Below, in pieces: positions 52,619 to 61,477 of a stretch of DNA of 64,000 nt; positions within the stretch are counted from its first letter, which is position 1, and the number at the start of each line of letters is the position of its first letter. The notes beneath the pieces were generated by a model, which saw nothing but the letters and a program-made list of their open reading frames with translations, was not told the DNA's origin and did no database searches. A program made the position numbers and the translations under genes. Source of the DNA: JBGAQP01 sp044220635 (lineage in GTDB: Bacteria; Pseudomonadota; Gammaproteobacteria; Burkholderiales; Usitatibacteraceae); the NCBI GenBank assembly GCA_044220635.1, contig JBGAQP010000017.1, positions 11,711 through 75,710 on the forward strand, read 5' to 3'.

Positions 52619-53227
52619 TCAGCCCGCCCGGGCGGCGCGCGCGGCGTAGTCGCGGTGCAGCCGCTCGCACTGGGGCCCGAGGGCCGCCTCGGCGCCGCCG
52701 TTCCAGATCACGTCGTCGGCGCACTGCAGGCGGCGCCAGCGCGGCCACTGCGCCGCCATGATCGAGCGCACCTGATCCGGGCCGAGGCCCGGGCGCGCGG
52801 CGGCGCGCTCGACCTGGAGTCGCTCCGGGCAGTCCACCGCGAGCGTGCGCGCCACGCGGCCCGCGTAGCCGCCGGTCTCGAAGAGCAGGGGCACCACGAG
52901 AACGCCGTAGGCGCCCGAGGCCGCGGACATCGCGCGGTCGGCCTCGGCGCGGATCGCCGGGTGCAGGATCGCCTCGAGCCGCGAGCGCGCCGCGGCGTCG
53001 GCGAAGGCGAGCGCGCGCATCGCCGCCCGGTCGAGCGAGCCGTCGGGGGCGATCACCCGCTCGCCGAAGGCGGCCCTAATCTGCGCCACGGCGGCCCCGC
53101 CCGCCCCGGTGAGGGCGTGGGCGATGGCGTCGGTGTCCACGACCGCCGCGCCGAGCGCGGCGAGCCTCGCGGCCACCGTGCTCTTGCCCGAGCCGATGCC
53201 GCCCGTGAGTCCCACGACGAACTTCAC
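52619..53227 (-). CDS. coaE: Dephospho-CoA kinase
   Basis: 202 residues. P-loop VGLTGGIGSGKSTVA (residues 6-20), VVDTDAIAHALT and LVVPLLFETGG are CoaE blocks. It phosphorylates dephospho-CoA in the last CoA step; coaD lies elsewhere in the window. The GTG start overlaps the pilD stop (GTGA), and there is no ATG ahead of the P-loop. Confidence 0.95.
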   Translation of the reverse strand: MKFVVGLTGGIGSGKSTVAARLAALGAAVVDTDAIAHALTGAGGAAVAQIRAAFGERVIAPDGSLDRAAMRALAFADAAARSRLEAILHPAIRAEADRAMSAASGAYGVLVVPLLFETGGYAGRVARTLAVDCPERLQVERAAARPGLGPDQVRSIMAAQWPRWRRLQCADDVIWNGGAEAALGPQCERLHRDYAARAARAG

Positions 53228-54090
53228 GCCGGGATGCGGCCCAGCCAGGCGAGCGTCGCCTCGCGGCCCCAGACGAGGCCCACGAGCCCGCCGAGCGCGA
53301 GGTAGGGGCCGAAGGGAATGCGCGTGTCGCGCCCCTTGGAGGCGAGCCAGAGCGCGATCGAGCCGATCACGGCGCCCAGCCCCGCGGAGACCACGATCAC
53401 GAAGGGCAGGACCTGCCAGCCGGTCCACGCGCCGATCGCCGCGAGGAGCTTGAAGTCGCCGTAGCCCATGCCCTCCTTGCCGGCGATCAGGCGGAAGGCC
53501 CAGTACACGCACCAGAGGCAGAGGTAGCCGCCCGCCGCCCCGAGCACCGCCGAGTGCAGGTCCGTAAAGGTCCCGCCGAGGTTCGCGACGAGCCCCAGCC
53601 AGAGCAGCGGCAGCGTGATGTCGTCGGGCAGCAGCTGCGTGTCGAGGTCGATGAAGGCGAGCGCGACGATCGCCCAGGCGAAGAGGAGCGAAGCGGCGAG
53701 CGCCGGCGAGAAGCCGAAGCGCCAGGCGAGCAGCGCCGAGACGAGGCCCGTGAGCAGCTCCACGGCGGGATAGCGTGCCGGGATCGGCGCTCGGCAGGCG
53801 GCGCACTTGCCCCCGAGCGCGATCCAGCTCGCCACGGGGACGTTCTGCAGCGCCGTGACCGGCGCCCCGCAGGCGGGGCAGCGCGAGCGCGGCGTGAGCA
53901 GGTTGAGTTTCTCCCGCGGCGCGGGCTCCCGGCCCTCGAGCGCGGCGCACTCGTCGCGCCACTCCGCCTCCATCATCTTCGGCAGGCGGTGGATCACCAC
54001 GTTCAGGAACGAGCCCACGGCGAGCCCGAGCGCTCCCGCGGCGAAGGCGAGCCAGGCCGGCGAGGCCTTCAGCAGTTCGAGGAGGTCCAT
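53224..54090 (-). CDS. pilD: Type IV prepilin peptidase and N-methyltransferase
   Basis: 288 residues with about eight membrane helices. The N-terminal methyltransferase part has GSFLNVVIHRLPKM and the two CxxC pairs CPACG...CAACR (about residues 72-100); the aspartyl protease motifs are IDLDTQLLPDDI and GMGYGDFKLLAAIG. It cleaves and methylates type IV pilins and pseudopilins. No pilin gene is in the window. It is separated from pilC by a terminator. Confidence 0.96.
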   Translation of the reverse strand: MDLLELLKASPAWLAFAAGALGLAVGSFLNVVIHRLPKMMEAEWRDECAALEGREPAPREKLNLLTPRSRCPACGAPVTALQNVPVASWIALGGKCAACRAPIPARYPAVELLTGLVSALLAWRFGFSPALAASLLFAWAIVALAFIDLDTQLLPDDITLPLLWLGLVANLGGTFTDLHSAVLGAAGGYLCLWCVYWAFRLIAGKEGMGYGDFKLLAAIGAWTGWQVLPFVIVVSAGLGAVIGSIALWLASKGRDTRIPFGPYLALGGLVGLVWGREATLAWLGRIPA

Positions 54091-54112
54091 CGGAGGGCGG
54101 CGGGCGCGGGCG

Positions 54113-54144
54113 TGAAAAGGGCGCGGAAATCGCTTTCCGCGCCC
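54113..54144 (-). terminator. Intrinsic terminator between pilC and pilD
   Basis: On the minus strand an 11-base stem (GGGCGCGGAAA / TTTCCGCGCCC, 4-base loop) is followed by TTTTCAC, 22 bases after the pilC stop. It would reduce read-through from pilBC into pilD-coaE-zapD-yacG. Confidence 0.75.
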
Positions 54145-54166
54145 GCGACGTGCGTGGGTCTCGGCG

Positions 54167-55393
54167 TCAGACCGCGGAACCGAGCTTGAAGATCGGCAGG
54201 TACATGGCGATCACGAGGCCGCCGATGAGGCCGCCGAGCACCACCATGATGAGGGGCTCCATCAGGGAGGAGAGCGCCTCGACCGCCTCGTCGACCTCGG
54301 ACTCGAAGAAGTCCGCGACCTTCGAGAGCATCGCGTCGAGCGAGCCCGACTCCTCGCCGATCGCCGTCATCTGCAGCACCATGCTCGGGAAGACGCCCGC
54401 GTTCTGCATCGCGACCGTGAGGCTCGTGCCCGAGGACACCTCGTTCTGGATCCTCTTGGTCGCCTCGTAATACACGTAGTTGCCCGCCGCGCCCGCGACC
54501 GAGTCGAGGGACTCCACGAGCGGCACGCCCGCGGCGAACATGGTCGACAGCGTCCGGCACCAGCGCGCGATCGAGGCCTTGCGGATCACCTCGCCGAAGA
54601 TCGGCAGGCGCAGGATCAGCCGGTCGAGCCCGCGCTGCATCGCCTGGGAGCGCTTGTAGGCGAACAGGAACCCGTAGACCGCGCCGCCGATCGTGCCGAA
54701 GATCGCCCACCAGTACTCGACGAAGAAGTCGGACATGTTCATGACGATCTGGGTCGGCGCCGGCAGGTCCGCCCCGAAGCTCTTGAACAGGTCCTTGAAG
54801 GTCGGGATCACGAAGATCATGATCACCGCGGTGATCACCAGGGCCACCACGATCACCGCCACCGGGTAGAAGAGCGCGCCCTTGATCTTCCTCTTGATCT
54901 CGAGGATCTTCTCCTTGTAGGTCGCGAGGCGGTCGAGCAGGGTGTCGAGGATCCCCGCCTGCTCGCCGGCGGCCACCAGGTTGCAGAAGAGGTTGTCGAA
55001 GTAGAGCGGGTACTTGCGGAAGGCCTGCGCCAGCGAAGAGCCCGTCTCGACCTCGGTCTTGATGTCGAGGAGGAGCTTGCCGACCGAGGGGTTCGAGTGG
55101 CCCTTGGCGACGATGTCGAAGGACTGCAGCAGGGGCACGCCCGCCTTCATCATCACCGCGAGCTGGCGCGTGAAGATCGTGATGTCCTTGTCGGTGATCT
55201 TCTTGCCGCCGCGCTGCGAGACCTTCTTGACGGAGTTGACCTGGATGCCCTGCCGGCGCAGGGTCGCGAGCACCACGTGCTCGCCGCCGGCGCGCAGTTC
55301 CCCGCGCACGACCTTGCCGGACTTGTCCTTGCCGCTCCACGAATAGTTGTAGAGCTTGACGTCCTTGATTTCCTTGCGCGCGACTGCAGCCAT
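54167..55393 (-). CDS. pilC: Type IV pilus inner-membrane platform protein PilC
   Basis: 408 residues, the PilC/GspF family length, with two T2SSF domains (about 70-195 and 275-395), each ending in a membrane helix; VAAGEQAGILDTLLDRLA and TAIGEESGSLDAMLSKVADF are the paired signature blocks. It links the PilB ATPase to the pilus base. The ATG gives MAAVARKEIKDVKLYNYSW, the usual N-terminus; 11 bases after pilB. Confidence 0.96.
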   Translation of the reverse strand: MAAVARKEIKDVKLYNYSWSGKDKSGKVVRGELRAGGEHVVLATLRRQGIQVNSVKKVSQRGGKKITDKDITIFTRQLAVMMKAGVPLLQSFDIVAKGHSNPSVGKLLLDIKTEVETGSSLAQAFRKYPLYFDNLFCNLVAAGEQAGILDTLLDRLATYKEKILEIKRKIKGALFYPVAVIVVALVITAVIMIFVIPTFKDLFKSFGADLPAPTQIVMNMSDFFVEYWWAIFGTIGGAVYGFLFAYKRSQAMQRGLDRLILRLPIFGEVIRKASIARWCRTLSTMFAAGVPLVESLDSVAGAAGNYVYYEATKRIQNEVSSGTSLTVAMQNAGVFPSMVLQMTAIGEESGSLDAMLSKVADFFESEVDEAVEALSSLMEPLIMVVLGGLIGGLVIAMYLPIFKLGSAV

Positions 55394-55404
55394 GTCCGCT
55401 CTCC

Positions 55405-57105
55405 CTACTCGTTGGTGACGGCCTCGACCTCTTCGAGCGACGTGGCCCCCTTCATGACCTTCAGGAGCCCCGACTGGCGCAGGTCGCGGATGCCCTCGCG
55501 CTGCGCCTGGTCGCTGATGTCGATCGCCGTTCCGTTCTTCATGATGATGCGTTCGAGCTCTTCCGTGATCGGCATCACCTGGTAGATGCCCACGCGCCCC
55601 TTGTAGCCCGTATTCTTGCACAGCTCGCAACCGGCGGCCTCGTAGGGCATCCAGGTGCCGTCGAGCTGCTCCTCCTGGAACCCGGCGCGCAGCAGCGCCT
55701 CCTCGGGGATGTCGGCGGGCCGCTTGCAGGTGCACAGCTTCCTCGCCAGGCGCTGCGCCGTGATGAGGATGACGCTGGATGCGATGTTGAACGGCGCGAT
55801 CCCCATGTTCATGAGGCGGGTGAGGGTCGCGGGCGCGTCGTTCGTGTGCAGGGTCGAGAGGACCATGTGGCCGGTCTGCGCGGCCTTGATCGCGATCTCG
55901 CCCGTCTCCAGGTCGCGGATCTCGCCCACCATGATGATGTCCGGGTCCTGGCGCAGGAACGCCTTCAGGGCCGCGGCGAAGGTGAGCCCCGCCTTGTCGT
56001 TCACGTTCACCTGGTTCACCCCCGGCAGGTTGATCTCCGCCGGGTCCTCCGCCGTGGAGATGTTGATCCCCGGCTTGTTGAGGATGTTGAGGCAGGTGTA
56101 GAGCGAGACCGTCTTCCCGGAGCCCGTGGGGCCGGTCACCAGCACCATGCCGTAGGGGCGGGAGATGGCGTTCAGCAGGTGCTCCTTCTGGTCGGGCTCG
56201 TAGCCCAGGGCGTCGATCCCGAGCGTGGCGCTCGAGGGGTCGAGGATCCGCATGCAGATCTTCTCGCCGAAGAGCGTCGGCAGCGACGAGACCCGGAAGT
56301 CGATCGCGCGCGTCTTCGAGAGCGTGAGCTTCATGCGCCCGTCCTGGGGCACGCGCTTCTCCGAGATGTCCATCTTGGAGACCACCTTGATGCGCGAGGC
56401 GATCTTCTCCTTGATCGCGAGCGGCGGCTGGGCGATGTCGTAGAGCACGCCGTCCATGCGGTAGCGGATGCGGTAGAACTTCTCGTAGGGCTCGAAGTGG
56501 ATGTCGGACGCACCCGAGTTGATCGCGTCGAGCATGATCTTCTGCACGTACTTCACGACCGGCGCGTCGTCGATGTCCTCGACCACGGCCTCGGCCTCGA
56601 CCTCGCCCTCCTCCGGCAGCTGCAGGTCCACGTCCTCGACCATCTTCTCGAGGGCCTTGCCCCCGCCCTCGGCGAGCCGGCGCACGATGAGCGAGAGCTT
56701 GTCGTCCTCGACGACCACGGGCTCCATGGTCATGCCGGTGGCGAACTTCACCTCCTGCATCACCTGCTCGTTGGACGGGTCCGAGAGCGCCACGAACAGC
56801 CGGTTGCCGCGCTTGCCGAGCGCGATCACGCGGTGGTTGCTGACGATCTTCGTGTCGATGAGGTTGAGCGGCAGCTGGTCCATGTCGACCGCGTTCAGGT
56901 CGAGCAGGGGATAGCCGAAGGTCTGCGCGGCGAACTGCGAGACTTCCTTCGCCGAAAGCTTCCTCGTCTGGATGAGCTGCTGGACAAAGGTGACCCCCGC
57001 CTTCGTCGCTTCCGACTGGATGGCGTTGGCATCGGCCTGGACGAGGCGGCCCTGTTGGACCAGCGCACGTCCGAGCGCGCTGAAATGGGAAGGGGCGGCA
57101 GCCAT
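55405..57105 (-). CDS. pilB: Type IV pilus assembly ATPase PilB
   Basis: 566 residues. An N-terminal MshEN/T2SSE domain (about 1-150), then the ATPase with Walker A VTGPTGSGKTVSLYTCL (about 328-344), Asp box, and Walker B DPDIIMVGEIRDLETGEIA, and the zinc tetra-Cys CTCKRP...CELCKN near 460-500. It powers pilus extension. First gene of pilB-pilC-pilD. Confidence 0.97.
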   Translation of the reverse strand: MAAAPSHFSALGRALVQQGRLVQADANAIQSEATKAGVTFVQQLIQTRKLSAKEVSQFAAQTFGYPLLDLNAVDMDQLPLNLIDTKIVSNHRVIALGKRGNRLFVALSDPSNEQVMQEVKFATGMTMEPVVVEDDKLSLIVRRLAEGGGKALEKMVEDVDLQLPEEGEVEAEAVVEDIDDAPVVKYVQKIMLDAINSGASDIHFEPYEKFYRIRYRMDGVLYDIAQPPLAIKEKIASRIKVVSKMDISEKRVPQDGRMKLTLSKTRAIDFRVSSLPTLFGEKICMRILDPSSATLGIDALGYEPDQKEHLLNAISRPYGMVLVTGPTGSGKTVSLYTCLNILNKPGINISTAEDPAEINLPGVNQVNVNDKAGLTFAAALKAFLRQDPDIIMVGEIRDLETGEIAIKAAQTGHMVLSTLHTNDAPATLTRLMNMGIAPFNIASSVILITAQRLARKLCTCKRPADIPEEALLRAGFQEEQLDGTWMPYEAAGCELCKNTGYKGRVGIYQVMPITEELERIIMKNGTAIDISDQAQREGIRDLRQSGLLKVMKGATSLEEVEAVTNE

Positions 57106-57129
57106 AAAAGAATCCGCTAAATCAACACC

Positions 57130-57159
57130 ATAATGCGCCTTGTTCGTTCATCTTGTAAA
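57130..57159 (-). promoter_or_regulatory. Sigma-70-type promoter of pilB
   Basis: On the minus strand TTTACA is followed after 18 bases by CATTAT, about 25 bases before the pilB ATG, in an A+T-rich gap. No sigma-54 -24/-12 pattern is evident here. Confidence 0.5.
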
Positions 57160-57179
57160 GAACGGGCCCAGAGGGGGCC
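57157..57179 (-). terminator. Weak stem-loop after glutathione peroxidase gene
   Basis: GGCCC pairs with GGGCC over a 5-base loop and is followed on the minus strand by CGTTCTTT, 22 bases after the stop. The stem is short and it overlaps the pilB -35, so termination is only possible. Confidence 0.3.
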
Positions 57180-57200
57180 GGCAGGGGGTGCCGCCCGGGC

Positions 57201-57740
57201 CTAGCGGGCCTCGAGCGCCTTCTCCAGGGCGGCCACGAGCCTGGGGTCCTCGGGGGCCACCGCGCTGGGGAAGCTCGCGAGGGCCTCGCCCCCGCGGCCC
57301 ACCAGGTACTTGTGGAAATTCCAGCGGGGGGGATCCCCGGTCTTCCGCGCGAGCGCCTTGTGCAGGGGGTTCGCCCCGGGGCCCGAGACCGCGGACTTCT
57401 CGAGCATCGGAAAGCGCACCTTGAAGGTCCGCTCGCAGAACTCCGCCACCTGCTCGTTGGAGCCCGGCTCCTGGCCGCCGAAGTCGTTCGAGGGCACCCC
57501 CAGCACCACGAAGCCGCGCTCCCGGTACTTCTGGTAGAGCGCCTCCAGCCCCTGGTACTGCTTCGTGTAGCCGCAGTAGCTCGCGGTGTTCACCACCAGC
57601 ACGACCCGGCCGGCGTACTGGCAGAGGTCCGCCGGGGCGCCCTGGAGGGTGCTGAAGCGCTGGTCGAGGAGCTGCGGGCAGGCGGCCCCGGCCGGGAGCG
57701 CCGCGGCGAGAAGCAGGCTGGCGAGCGTTCGGGACTTCAT
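57201..57740 (-). CDS. Secreted glutathione peroxidase-family protein
   Basis: 179 residues. The N-terminus MKSRTLASLLLAAALPAGAA is a signal peptide, unusual for this mostly cytosolic family. The catalytic set is intact: Cys in NTASYCGYTKQYQGL, Gln in SNDFGGQEPGSNEQ and Trp in PRWNFHKYLVG. It is a Cys- not Sec-type enzyme; such proteins often use thioredoxin rather than glutathione. Predicted to reduce peroxides in the periplasm. It is divergent from hemA and followed by pilB. Confidence 0.9.
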   Translation of the reverse strand: MKSRTLASLLLAAALPAGAACPQLLDQRFSTLQGAPADLCQYAGRVVLVVNTASYCGYTKQYQGLEALYQKYRERGFVVLGVPSNDFGGQEPGSNEQVAEFCERTFKVRFPMLEKSAVSGPGANPLHKALARKTGDPPRWNFHKYLVGRGGEALASFPSAVAPEDPRLVAALEKALEAR

Positions 57741-57836
57741 CGGGCATCCCCGGGTCGGCGGCAGTTGCGCGCCTCCATGATACGCAAGGCCCGCGCCGGC
57801 CGATGCGCCCCCCCGCCGGGGAGCCCGGGACCCGGC

Positions 57837-57845
57837 TGCTATAAT
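57837..57845 (+). promoter_or_regulatory. Extended -10 promoter of hemA
   Basis: TGCTATAAT, a perfect extended -10 (TGnTATAAT), lies 55 bases before the hemA ATG. No good -35 is seen, as expected for extended -10 promoters. Confidence 0.6.
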
Positions 57846-57899
57846 TTCGGGCACTTTTTCACCCGCGCGCCGGCGCTCGAACCGCGAGAGCGCGCCCCC

Positions 57900-59171
57900 A
57901 TGCCCCTTCACGTCCTCGGCATCAACCACCACAGCGCACCGCTGGAGGTCCGCGAGAAGCTCGCCTTTCCCGCGGAACACCAGGCGGAGGCGCTCGCGCG
58001 CCTCGCGGGGCAGCCCGGGGTGCGCGAGGCCGTGCTCGTGTCCACCTGCAACCGCACCGAGGTCTACTGCCAGGCCGAGGAGGCCGCCACGGTGCGCGCC
58101 TGGCTCGTGGGCGAGGCCGCGAAGGCCGGGCTCGAGCTCGACGCCTTCCTCTACGCCCACAGCGACGACTCCGCCGTGCGCCACGCCTTCCGCGTCGCCT
58201 CGGGGCTCGATTCCATGGTGCTCGGCGAGCCCCAGATCCTCGGGCAGGTGAAGCAGTCGGTGCGCACCGCCGAGAACGCGGGCACGCTCGGCACGACGCT
58301 GCACAAGCTCTTCCAGCAGACCTTCGCGGTCGCGAAGCTCGTGCGCACCGAGACCGCCCTCGGCGCCCAGTCGATCTCCATGGCCTCGGCCGCGCTCAAG
58401 CTCGCCCAGAACCTCTTCGGCGACCTCGCGAGGACGCGGCTGCTGCTCGTGGGGGTGGGCGAGATGGTCGAGCTCGCCGCGACCTATTTCGCCGCCCAGC
58501 AGCCCCAGTCGATCGTCGTGGCCAACCGCACGCTCGCCCGCGGCGAGGCCTTCGCCGAGCGCTTCGGCGCGCGGGCGATCTCGCTCGCCGAGCTCCCCGA
58601 GCGCCTGCCCGAGTTCGACATCGTGGTGACCGGAACGGCCTCGACGCTGCCCATCCTCGGCAAGGGCCTGTTCGAGCGCGCGCTCAAGGCGCGCCGCTAC
58701 CGGCCGATGTTCGTGGTCGACTTCGCCGTGCCCCGCGACGTCGAGCCCGACGTGGCCGCCCTCGAGGACGTGTTCCTCTACACGATCGACGACCTGGGCG
58801 GCATCGTGCAGGAAGGCGCGGAGAGCCGCCGCGCCGCGGTGGGCGAGGCCGAGGCGATCGTCCAGCGCCAGGTCGAGGCCTTCCGGGCGTGGCTCGGCGC
58901 GCGCGCGGCCGTGCCCGTGATCGTGCACCTGCGCACGCGGGCCGAGGAGTACCGCCAGGCCGAGCTCGCCAAGGCGAAGGCGCGCCTCGCCAGGGGCGAG
59001 GACCCCGCGGCGGTGCTCGAGTCCCTCGCCCACGGCATCACCAACAAGTTCCTGCACCACCCCACGCAGGCGCTCACGCGCGCCACGGGTGCCGAGCGCG
59101 AGGAGCTCGCGCGCGCCGTCGACGCGCTCTTCCCCGAGGCGGGCGACGCGGGCCCCCCGAAGGCGCGATGA
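57900..59171 (+). CDS. hemA: Glutamyl-tRNA reductase
   Basis: 423 residues. LGINHHSAPLEVREKLAF, VLVSTCNRTEVYC (catalytic Cys about residue 50), GLDSMVLGEPQILGQVK, and the Rossmann segment LLLVGVGEMVELAATYF are all present, with a C-terminal dimerisation domain. It makes glutamate-1-semialdehyde, the first committed step of C5 heme synthesis, feeding the oxidase and cytochrome genes nearby. It overlaps prfA by four bases; hemA-prfA-prmC is a conserved order. Confidence 0.97.
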   Translation: MPLHVLGINHHSAPLEVREKLAFPAEHQAEALARLAGQPGVREAVLVSTCNRTEVYCQAEEAATVRAWLVGEAAKAGLELDAFLYAHSDDSAVRHAFRVASGLDSMVLGEPQILGQVKQSVRTAENAGTLGTTLHKLFQQTFAVAKLVRTETALGAQSISMASAALKLAQNLFGDLARTRLLLVGVGEMVELAATYFAAQQPQSIVVANRTLARGEAFAERFGARAISLAELPERLPEFDIVVTGTASTLPILGKGLFERALKARRYRPMFVVDFAVPRDVEPDVAALEDVFLYTIDDLGGIVQEGAESRRAAVGEAEAIVQRQVEAFRAWLGARAAVPVIVHLRTRAEEYRQAELAKAKARLARGEDPAAVLESLAHGITNKFLHHPTQALTRATGAEREELARAVDALFPEAGDAGPPKAR

Positions 59172-60247
59172 AGGCCTCGATCGCCGCCCGGCTCGAAAGC
59201 CTCGACGCGCGCCTGAAGGAGATCGACGCGCGCCTCGCCGATCCCGACGTCGTGAAGGACCTCGACGGCTACCGGCGGCTTTCGCAGGAGCGCGCCGAGA
59301 TCCAGCCGCTGGTCGAGGCCTGGGGCCGCTGGCGGCGCGCGGGCGCCGACCTCGCGGCCGCCGAGGAGATGGCCTCCGACCCCGCGATGCGCGAGTTCGC
59401 CGAGGACGAGGTCAAGGCCGCGAAAGCCGCGATCGCCGCCCTCGAGGAGGAGCTGCAGCGCATGCTCCTGCCCCGCGACCCCAACGACGAGAGGAACCTC
59501 TTCCTCGAGATCCGCGCGGGCACCGGCGGCGACGAGAGCGCGCTCTTCGCGGGCGACCTCTTCCGGATGTACGCGCGCTTCGCCGAGAGGAACCGCTGGC
59601 AGGTCGAGATCGTCTCCGAGAGCCCGGGGGACGCCGGCGGCTACAAGGAAGTGATCGCGCGCGTGGTCGGCCAGGGCGCGTACTCGCGGCTCAAGTTCGA
59701 GTCGGGCGGGCACCGCGTGCAGCGCGTCCCCGCCACCGAGACGCAGGGCCGCATCCACACCTCGGCGGCGACCGTCGCGGTGATGTCCGAGGCGGACGAG
59801 GCGGAGGTCTGCGTCAACCCGGCCGACGTGCGCGTCGACACCTACCGCGCGAGCGGCGCCGGCGGCCAGCACGTGAACAAGACGGACTCGGCCGTGCGCC
59901 TCACGCACCTGCCCACGGGCATCGTCGTCGAGTGCCAGGACGCGAGGAGCCAGCACAAGAACCGCGAGCAGGCCTGGCGCGTGCTCGCCGCGCGCATCAA
60001 GGCGAAGCAGCAGGGCGAGCAGCAGGCGAGGCAGGCGAGCGAGCGAAAGAGCCTCGTCGGCACGGGCGAGCGCTCGGATCGCATCCGCACCTACAACTTC
60101 CCCCAGGGCCGCGTGACGGACCACCGCATCAACCTGACGCTCCACCGGCTCGACCAGATCATGGACGGAGACCTCTCGGAGCTCACCGACGCGCTCATCG
60201 CCGAGCACCAGGCCGGGCAGCTCGCGAGCCTCGCCGAGACCGCGTGA
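59168..60247 (+). CDS. prfA: Peptide chain release factor 1
   Basis: 359 residues. The stop-codon-reading region has HRVQRVPATETQGRIHT (PxT motif PAT), and GAGGQHVNKTDSAVRL carries the catalytic GGQ. It releases peptides at UAA and UAG and is the substrate of the downstream PrmC, which methylates the GGQ Gln. Start fixed by the ATGA overlap with hemA. Confidence 0.98.
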   Translation: MKASIAARLESLDARLKEIDARLADPDVVKDLDGYRRLSQERAEIQPLVEAWGRWRRAGADLAAAEEMASDPAMREFAEDEVKAAKAAIAALEEELQRMLLPRDPNDERNLFLEIRAGTGGDESALFAGDLFRMYARFAERNRWQVEIVSESPGDAGGYKEVIARVVGQGAYSRLKFESGGHRVQRVPATETQGRIHTSAATVAVMSEADEAEVCVNPADVRVDTYRASGAGGQHVNKTDSAVRLTHLPTGIVVECQDARSQHKNREQAWRVLAARIKAKQQGEQQARQASERKSLVGTGERSDRIRTYNFPQGRVTDHRINLTLHRLDQIMDGDLSELTDALIAEHQAGQLASLAETA

Positions 60248-61077
60248 GGCGCACGCTCAAGGCCGCGCTCGAGGAGTCCGCCGAGACGATCGGGCGCACG
60301 GACGCGCAGGTGCTCGTCGCCGACCTCCTCGGCGTGGACCGCGCGTGGCTCGCCGCGCACCCGATGCGCGTGCTGACCGAGACCGAGGACGCGCGCGTGG
60401 ACCTCGCGGTCGCGAGCCGTGCGCTCGGCACGCCGGTCGCCTACCTCGTCGGGCGGCGCGAGTTCTACGGGCGGGACTTCGCCGTGGGCCCCGAGGTCCT
60501 CATCCCGCGCCCCGAGACCGAGCACCTGGTCGAGGCCGCGCTCGAACGCGCCCCGAGAGGCGCGACCGTCGCCGACCTGGGCACGGGCAGCGGCGCGGTC
60601 GCGGTGACGCTCGCCTGCGAGCGCGAGGACCTCCGGCTGGTCGCCACCGACCTCAGCGAGGCGGCGCTCGATCGCGCCCGCGAGAACGCCGCGGCCCTGG
60701 GTGTCGCCTCCCGCATCGAGTTCGTCCCGGGGCTTTGGTACGCGCCGCTCGCCGGCCGGCGATTCGACCTCCTGGTCTCCAATCCCCCCTACGTCGCCGC
60801 CGGCGATCCCCACCTCGCCGCGGGCGACCTGCGCTTCGAGCCCGGCGAGGCCCTGGCCGACGGCAGCGCCGACGGCCTCGATTCCATCCGCGCGCTCGTG
60901 GCGGGCGCGAGCGCGCACCTCGCCCCGGGCGGCTGGCTCCTCTTCGAGCACGGCTACGACCAGGCCGAGGCCGTCCGGGCCCTCCTCGAGGCCGCCGGCC
61001 TCGGGGAGCTCGTCACGATCGCCGACCTCGCCCGCATCCCCCGGGTCGCCGGCGGGCGGGCGCCCGGCCCCTTGTAA
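60244..61077 (+). CDS. prmC: Release factor glutamine N5-methyltransferase
   Basis: 277 residues. FAVGPEVLIPRPETEHLVE, SAM motif ADLGTGSGAVAVTLA and catalytic VSNPPYVAA (NPPY, about residue 180) identify PrmC, which methylates the GGQ Gln of RF1/RF2. The GTG start overlaps the prfA stop. The N-terminal helical domain that contacts the release factor is present. Confidence 0.96.
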   Translation: MRRTLKAALEESAETIGRTDAQVLVADLLGVDRAWLAAHPMRVLTETEDARVDLAVASRALGTPVAYLVGRREFYGRDFAVGPEVLIPRPETEHLVEAALERAPRGATVADLGTGSGAVAVTLACEREDLRLVATDLSEAALDRARENAAALGVASRIEFVPGLWYAPLAGRRFDLLVSNPPYVAAGDPHLAAGDLRFEPGEALADGSADGLDSIRALVAGASAHLAPGGWLLFEHGYDQAEAVRALLEAAGLGELVTIADLARIPRVAGGRAPGPL

Positions 61078-61130
61078 CGGCCACCGGCCGCCGCCAAGTT
61101 AGAATGCGTTTGCCATCGAAGGAGGGCCCC

Positions 61131-61454
61131 ATGAGCGCCAGAGACACCATCCGCGAGCAGGTCCGGAAGCACCCCGTCGTCCTCTACATGAAGGGCTCGC
61201 CCCAGGCCCCGATGTGCGGCTTCTCCGCTTCCGCCTCCCAGATCCTCAAGCTCTGCGGGGTGGAGAACTTCCATTCCGTCGACGTCCTCCAGGACCCCGA
61301 GATCCGCCAGGGCATCAAGGAGTACGCCAACTGGCCCACCATCCCGCAGCTCTACGTGAACGGGGAGTTCGTGGGCGGCGCGGACATCATGAAGGAGATG
61401 TACCAGTCGGGAGACCTGCAGAAGCTCCTCGACGCGGCGAAGAAGCCCTCCTGA
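61131..61454 (+). CDS. grxD: Monothiol glutaredoxin Grx4
   Basis: 107 residues with the CGFS active site (PMCGFSASAS, Cys about residue 30) and glutathione-binding WPTIPQLYVNGEFVGGADI. It carries and delivers [2Fe-2S] clusters. A strong AAGGAGGG ribosome site fixes the ATG. It follows prmC by 53 bases, the usual betaproteobacterial order. Confidence 0.96.
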   Translation: MSARDTIREQVRKHPVVLYMKGSPQAPMCGFSASASQILKLCGVENFHSVDVLQDPEIRQGIKEYANWPTIPQLYVNGEFVGGADIMKEMYQSGDLQKLLDAAKKPS

Positions 61455-61477
61455 GGTCCGCCCCCGCGCGCTCCCCG

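Noticed and set aside
61100..61105. TAGAAT before grxD as a promoter -10
   Set aside because: The nearest -35-like hexamer (TTGTAA) is 22 bases away, too far; TAGAAT occurs at several places in the window.
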